From contig CALCHI010000583.1 of NCBI GenBank assembly GCA_937901285.1, forward strand, positions 1 through 18,666: 18,666 nt of DNA, given 5' to 3'. A model generated the notes under the pieces. That model made no database searches and was not told where the DNA came from. It worked only from the letters and a program-made list of their open reading frames with translations. Below are positions 15,097-18,666 of the stretch, piece after piece; the stretch's first letter is position 1, and each line of letters starts with the position of its first letter. The DNA comes from UBA8437 sp003445035 (GTDB lineage Bacteria > Planctomycetota > Planctomycetia > Planctomycetales > Planctomycetaceae). The position numbers and the translations under genes were made by a program.

Positions 15097-15126
15097 GTTT
15101 TACCCGAGATGCGGGGCGAAAATCAA
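15097..15126 (-). promoter_or_regulatory. Candidate promoter for lpxD-lpxI
   Basis: On the minus strand, TTGATT (15121-15126) and TAAAAC (15097-15102) have an 18-base spacer, giving a leader of about 70 bases. The -10 and spacing equal those of the candidate at 8493-8522. Each box matches consensus at 4/6. Confidence 0.35.
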
Positions 15127-15224
15127 TCCCTGTTGTCGGCTGCATCAGGGGCCGGACGGCCGTGGCAATGCGGTGGGCGGAGCAGCGACTGGCTGTTAGA
15201 CTCTGACTAGTTCCCACGCGAGCC

Positions 15225-15233
15225 GGGGAGGGG
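15225..15233 (+). promoter_or_regulatory. Ribosome-site-like GGGGAGGGG before aroH
   Basis: This purine run lies seven bases before a GTG at 15241 that is in frame with aroH. It would fit that start better than the ATG at 15274, so it leaves the aroH start undecided. Confidence 0.4.
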
Positions 15234-15273
15234 CGGCTGCGTGGAGTGGCATCGAGGATTGGGTACCGGTGAG

Positions 15274-15648
15274 ATGACGACGGTCCGAGGCATTCGTGGA
15301 GCAACGACGGTTGCCGCCGACGAGACCGAGCAGGTCCTGTCGGCGACCGGCGAGCTGCTCGAGGCGATTCTCGAGTCAAACGGCCTGGCGGATTTCGACG
15401 AGATCGTCTCGGCGATCTTCACGACCACTTCCGACCTGAACTCGACGTTTCCGGCCGAGGCGGCTCGGGCTCTGGGGATGCACCAGGTGCCGTTGCTGTG
15501 TGCGTCGGAGATTCCGGTTCCCGGCAGCATGCCGCGGTGCATCCGTGTCCTGTTGCATGTGAACACGTCCAAGCCGCAGTCCGAGATTGTTCACGTGTAT
15601 CTGCGAGATGCGCAGAGGCTGCGGCCGGACGTGATGAGCGCCCAGTAG
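15274..15648 (+). CDS. aroH: Chorismate mutase, AroH class
   Basis: 124 residues from the ATG at 15274. The enzyme rearranges chorismate to prephenate in phenylalanine and tyrosine synthesis. It is the trimeric pseudo-alpha/beta-barrel AroH class of Bacillus subtilis (127 residues). The alignment is clear: VRGIRGATTV at the start; CASE (Cys76, Glu79) for B. subtilis Cys75/Glu78; CIRV (Arg91) for Arg90; HVYL (Tyr109) for Tyr108; and the ending LRPD. Every active-site residue I can place is kept. The start is uncertain. A GTG at 15241 has a much better ribosome site (GGGGAGGGG, seven bases away) and would add 11 residues, but family members begin two to four residues before RGIRGA, which favours 15274. 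No other aromatic-pathway gene is in the window. It is divergent from lpxD and converges on the membrane protein gene with an 11-bp gap, too short for an obvious terminator. Confidence 0.93.
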   Translation: MTTVRGIRGATTVAADETEQVLSATGELLEAILESNGLADFDEIVSAIFTTTSDLNSTFPAEAARALGMHQVPLLCASEIPVPGSMPRCIRVLLHVNTSKPQSEIVHVYLRDAQRLRPDVMSAQ

Positions 15649-15659
15649 GACCACGGCGG

Positions 15660-17189
15660 TCAGCCGGCGAGCGCGGTGAAGTGGAATCCACTGACTCGCT
15701 GAATGACAGCGACGGTCAGTAGGGCCTGCAGGGCCATCAGCAGTGCCCAGTCGCGGGCACGGAGCGTGTTGAGTGCCGAGCCCGCCAGCCAGCAGGCCCA
15801 GGGCATCAGGAACAGCCACAGCCGGGCGGCTTCGCCCATGTTCTTTCCGGACAGCCATAGAGCTCCCCAGGTGCCCAGGCAGGCCCATGCCGGTCCGGCG
15901 ATCTCCGCCGCCTGCTGCCGGAATCGGATCACGAGCCCGATGACGGTCAGTCCGGCGAGCGGAACACCGACGGCGAGGGTGCCTTCCAGCAGGTTGAGGC
16001 CGAGCCAGGCGAGGTAGTTGCGGGGGTGTTCGGGCTGGTCGTAGAACGCGGCGTGGTTGGCCAGGTTGGCTTTCCAGATCTCGAGCAGGTTGAGGTCGAA
16101 AGTGATCCAGCAGGCCAGCGTGGGGAGTGCGAGTCCAGCGATCGAGGCGGCCGTCCATCTGAGCAGTCGCCCCCGTGGGAAGCGACCTTTCCGGTTCATC
16201 CACGTTGCCAATCCGCAGGCCAGCACGAGAACCGGGAGGAAGGCGAGGCTGAGGCAGAGGCCGGTCCAGGTGAGGACTCCGGCCAGGGCGGCTCGCCACC
16301 AGCCGCCACCGCGGATTGCCGACCACCACAGCCAGATCGAGGTGGTGGCCACCAGCGGGTAGAGGCAGTCGGACTTGGGGAGGAACACGATGACGGCCGG
16401 GACCAGCAGCCACAGCGAGGCGGACCGCCAGGCGGTTTCGGGCGAGTGATCGACTCGGACCAACAGGTAGATCGGGATGGCGGCGGCGGCGGCGGCCAAC
16501 TGCGTCAGCAGCGTGGCCAGCCACAGTGCTGCCTCGTCGACCGGTGGCAGTGGTCGACCACCCTCGAGGATCGTCGCCTGAGCGTTACGGACGCTCCGTG
16601 GCCGCCAGGCCAGGACCGATTGTCGGACTCCCGCTGATCGACGGCAGACCTCGCGGACGACCAGGTGTGACAGGAACAGCCCGGGGGGATGGGTGCCCAG
16701 GTGGAGCGTGCGGCGGTGAGGGTTGGGGTCTTTGAGCATCCGGAAGTACCTCTCCCGGAAATTCTCCAGGGACGTGGCCCGGCGAGCTTCGTAGTAATAC
16801 CCCGAACTGCCCGGGTAATAGAGCACCCAGGAGGATCTCGCGAGTCCGTGGCCGGACGGGACGCTCTCCTGCAGCAGGTGGATGGTGAGGAAGCCGGTGA
16901 CAACCAATCCCAGCAACCCGGCAGCACGTCCCAGGCGGGACAGCCACGCCGGTCGACGACCATCGACAAACAGCCGGCTGCTCAGCCATGTCACCAGGAC
17001 GACCGCCGCGGCGACCAGCACCGACTGGCAGATCCCCAGCAGACTGTCAGCCCGGTCCGACTGGGCATGCCGAATCCGTTCCCAGGTCCATTCGTCAGGA
17101 ACGCCCAGGGGCCACTCGGTCAGCCACAACAAGCTGACCGCGGCCGCCGTGGCGGTGACCAGGGCGGTCGCGATCGCACGTCGGGGCAT
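15660..17189 (-). CDS. Polytopic membrane protein, GT-C glycosyltransferase-like
   Basis: 509 residues with about ten or more hydrophobic segments (for example 6-24, 53-72, 87-105, about 224-248, and several more to the C-terminus), so an inner-membrane protein. An acidic pair, Asp32-Glu33 in GVPDEWTWERI, sits just after the first helix. THPPG (166-170) follows the first long loop. Both are reminiscent of GT-C enzymes of the PMT/ArnT/GT39 kind, where an Asp-Glu or Asp-Asp pair in the first periplasmic loop is catalytic and the lipid-phosphate sugar donor is used. If so, it would transfer a sugar from a polyprenyl-phosphate carrier to a protein, lipid or glycan outside the membrane. The long periplasmic loop (about 107-220) carries many Arg and Tyr residues. 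Its start is 33 bp after the metalloprotease stop on the same strand, so it may share that transcript. No strong ribosome site is visible. The membrane nature is certain; the GT-C assignment is tentative. Confidence 0.8.
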   Translation of the reverse strand: MPRRAIATALVTATAAAVSLLWLTEWPLGVPDEWTWERIRHAQSDRADSLLGICQSVLVAAAVVLVTWLSSRLFVDGRRPAWLSRLGRAAGLLGLVVTGFLTIHLLQESVPSGHGLARSSWVLYYPGSSGYYYEARRATSLENFRERYFRMLKDPNPHRRTLHLGTHPPGLFLSHLVVREVCRRSAGVRQSVLAWRPRSVRNAQATILEGGRPLPPVDEAALWLATLLTQLAAAAAAIPIYLLVRVDHSPETAWRSASLWLLVPAVIVFLPKSDCLYPLVATTSIWLWWSAIRGGGWWRAALAGVLTWTGLCLSLAFLPVLVLACGLATWMNRKGRFPRGRLLRWTAASIAGLALPTLACWITFDLNLLEIWKANLANHAAFYDQPEHPRNYLAWLGLNLLEGTLAVGVPLAGLTVIGLVIRFRQQAAEIAGPAWACLGTWGALWLSGKNMGEAARLWLFLMPWACWLAGSALNTLRARDWALLMALQALLTVAVIQRVSGFHFTALAG

Positions 17190-17222
17190 CGGGGATCTGT
17201 CCGAGAACGTGTCGGCGAATTG

Positions 17223-18666
17223 CTACGGGCGTTCCGGAGGAGTGAGCTCAGCACCGCGAGGCTGCAGGAAAAACGACGGCAGGGAAGACCGGCCGCCGAT
17301 GTCCTTGGCGTTGTAGATCATCTGGGCGTCGAGCACCTTGGTGATCTGGTCCTGCAGCCGCCCGAGATGCGCCCGGGTGTAGGGATCGACTTTGCCGCCC
17401 CAGTCCTTGGCCGACTTGGCGACGCGGCCGCGGATCTCGACAAGTTCCTGCCGAGCCAGCAGCGCGATCGCCTTGTAGGCCGCTCCCGAGCCGTTGCCGG
17501 GGAGGCTGAGCGTGATCAGGCGATCGATGTGCTCCTGCTGCAGGTTCCGACGGAGGCTGGACACCAGCGGCTTGCGGGCCGTGGCACCCTGCTTCGGCTT
17601 CTGGTCAAGCTCTGACCAGATCTCGGTGCTGAGAGCCTTGAGCAAGTCGGGCAGCGTCAGCGCCGGCTGGTCGGCCGGAATGCGGAATTCGTTGTCGTAG
17701 GTCCGTCGAAGCGTGGTGGGGTTCATCAGCATTGTCAGGGTGGACGCCTGCAGACCGATGATTCGGTCGTGGACCGGCCAGGCCGGTTGACTGCTCATCG
17801 CGTGCGCGAATCCTCCTTCGCCGTCGAGCCATTTGTCCACAGTCATGTGGCGGAGCAGTTCGGTTGACAGTCCGTACGCCTTGTCGCGGAAGGTCGATTC
17901 GATGACGAACTTCAGGGCGTCTTTCTGAGAGTTGGTGGGGACGACCGAGATCGGAGCACGGCCGTTCTTGTCGCCCTTGCGGTCACGGTTGACGTGAGCT
18001 CCGCCGATCCAGTTGGCCATCATGCTCACTGACCGCATCTGGAGCGACAGGGTCAACTCGTATCCGCGGCGTGCCTTCGACCAACTGTCTCCGGACTTGA
18101 CGAACTTCTCGAGCAATCGACCGCGGTGGTATTGGACCAGTTCGAGCTGCGCCTTGGCGTAGTCGAGCGGGTTCTTGCTGAAGTCGTAGCGACGAGCCAG
18201 GGGGTCGGGACCGCCGGTGTCTTCGTCGGTGGCGTAGGCCAGTTCCGGTTCGGCCACCCGGGCGAGGATCTTCTTGAGGTCCTTCGAGAAGGTGTAACCG
18301 TACTCGATGGCCCAGAGGTCATAGGGGCCGATGTCGATCATCGTGTGGTCGCCCTTGGCCGGGTTCTTTCCCAACCGGGCACTCATGTTGACCGGGATGT
18401 AGTCCATCACCGAACCGGCAAACGGCTTCTTGCCCTTGAGGGTTCCGTTGTTGATCTCCGCCAGCGAGTAAATGCTGCTGGACTTGAAGTTGTGACGCAG
18501 GCCAAGCGTGTGGCCGACTTCGTGTGCGACGAGTTCGGAGAGCAACGGGCCGACGAACCACTCGGGGATTCCGTCGATCAGCGACACGGCGGGAGATTTC
18601 GGCTTCGCGGCGACCTTCTTGTCGTCTTTCTTCTTGTCGTCTTTCTTTTTGTCGTCTTTCTTTTTG
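17223..18666 (-). CDS. C-terminal part of a metzincin-type zinc metalloprotease, DUF4953-like (5' partial)
   Basis: The frame runs open off the right edge, so the N-terminus is missing and the GTG at 18587 is internal. About 480 residues are visible. Zinc site: HEVGHTLGLRH (18524-18492), a full HExxHxxGxxH metzincin motif with catalytic Glu. The Met-turn follows as SVMDY about 30 residues later. The long helical C-terminal region (for example LAYATDEDTGGPDPLARRYD, later QPAWPVHDRIIGLQ) matches the DUF5117/DUF4953 family of secreted bacterial metalloproteases found in Bacteroidetes and Planctomycetes. Full-length members have about 800-1000 residues with a signal peptide, which would lie outside the window. 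About 30 residues before the zinc helix the protein has a Lys/Asp repeat (KKKDD units), an unusual place for low-complexity sequence. It ends with a Pro/Arg-rich tail. The substrate is unknown. It is upstream of, and probably co-transcribed with, the membrane protein gene. Confidence 0.88.
   Translation of the reverse strand, partial: KKKDDKKKDDKKKDDKKVAAKPKSPAVSLIDGIPEWFVGPLLSELVAHEVGHTLGLRHNFKSSSIYSLAEINNGTLKGKKPFAGSVMDYIPVNMSARLGKNPAKGDHTMIDIGPYDLWAIEYGYTFSKDLKKILARVAEPELAYATDEDTGGPDPLARRYDFSKNPLDYAKAQLELVQYHRGRLLEKFVKSGDSWSKARRGYELTLSLQMRSVSMMANWIGGAHVNRDRKGDKNGRAPISVVPTNSQKDALKFVIESTFRDKAYGLSTELLRHMTVDKWLDGEGGFAHAMSSQPAWPVHDRIIGLQASTLTMLMNPTTLRRTYDNEFRIPADQPALTLPDLLKALSTEIWSELDQKPKQGATARKPLVSSLRRNLQQEHIDRLITLSLPGNGSGAAYKAIALLARQELVEIRGRVAKSAKDWGGKVDPYTRAHLGRLQDQITKVLDAQMIYNAKDIGGRSSLPSFFLQPRGAELTPPERP
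18615..18666 (-). repeat. 15-bp tandem repeat encoding KKKDD, running off the window
   Basis: Plus-strand units of CTTCTTGTCGTCTTT (18615-18629, 18630-18644), then the variant CTTTTTGTCGTCTTT (18645-18659), then a partial unit to the edge. On the minus strand they code for Lys-Lys-Lys-Asp-Asp pentapeptides inside the metalloprotease frame. The only unit differences are synonymous Lys codons. The copy number beyond the edge is unknown. Confidence 0.93.

Larger units (their letters stand above)
15020..15240. other. Divergent intergenic region between lpxD and aroH
   Basis: This is the longest non-coding stretch of the window (221 bp, or 254 bp if aroH starts at 15274). It holds the lpxD ribosome site, a candidate lpxD promoter (15097-15126) and the purine run before aroH. 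I see no hairpin, riboswitch or small gene here. The open frame that continues through it on the minus strand is Arg/Ser/Pro-rich and looks non-coding. Confidence 0.6.

Noticed and set aside
15020..15379. N-terminal extension of lpxD by 120 codons
   Set aside because: The extension is Arg/Ser/Pro-rich, unlike any LpxD, overlaps the aroH start region, and a good ribosome site lies before the ATG at 15019.
15376..16524. A 382-codon minus-strand frame over aroH and the membrane protein gene
   Set aside because: It is out of frame with the hydrophobic membrane protein, is rich in Arg/Pro/His, and crosses the well-supported aroH gene.

Overview
The window is GC-rich, gene-dense bacterial chromosome and most likely comes from a member of the Planctomycetota. 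The evidence is the combination of protein types rather than a marker gene. There is a secreted LamG plus pre-peptidase-C-like giant, a Gly-rich secreted protein resembling the planctomycete DUF1598 family, a metzincin of the DUF5117/DUF4953 type, a CitG-like protein of the archaeal/methylotroph flavour, and an outer-membrane lipid A gene pair (lpxD-lpxI). I see no rRNA, tRNA, CRISPR array, insertion sequence or phage gene. No gap between genes exceeds about 255 bp.

Layout. (1) Positions 1-1699, plus strand: the 3' end of a gene opening in a 9-bp tandem repeat, overlapping by ATGA a gene for a single-pass ExbD/TolR-like protein with a coiled coil. (2) Positions 8421-1734, minus strand: a run of four genes, namely a CitG-like triphosphoribosyl-dephospho-CoA synthase, a Gly-rich DUF1598-like exported protein, a CnoX/YbbN-type thioredoxin-TPR chaperone, and a 1052-residue exported LamG/PPC protein. 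(3) 8589-9533, plus strand: a DapA/NanA-family aldolase or dehydratase, divergent from the CitG-like gene. (4) 12317-9576, minus strand: pyruvate, phosphate dikinase. (5) 12490-12909, plus strand: a small FHA protein. (6) 15019-12963, minus strand: lpxD-lpxI, coupled by a 4-bp overlap. (7) 15274-15648, plus strand: AroH-class chorismate mutase. (8) 18666-15660, minus strand: the 3' part of a zinc metalloprotease followed by a GT-C-like membrane protein.

How the genes relate. Only three groupings look functional from the sequence. lpxD-lpxI act in lipid A synthesis. The 5' pair looks like part of a proton-channel or force-transduction module whose ExbB-like partner would lie upstream of the window. 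The DUF1598-like, CnoX and LamG genes may be co-transcribed, with two exported products flanking a cytoplasmic chaperone. PPDK, chorismate mutase and the aldolase are ordinary metabolic genes standing alone.

Both ends of the window lie inside in-frame short tandem repeats, which suggests the edges are assembly breakpoints. I did not find a clear new defence or mobile system. The best leads are the ExbD-like pair and the repeat-bearing metzincin. All functional calls come from reading motifs by eye; no database search was possible.
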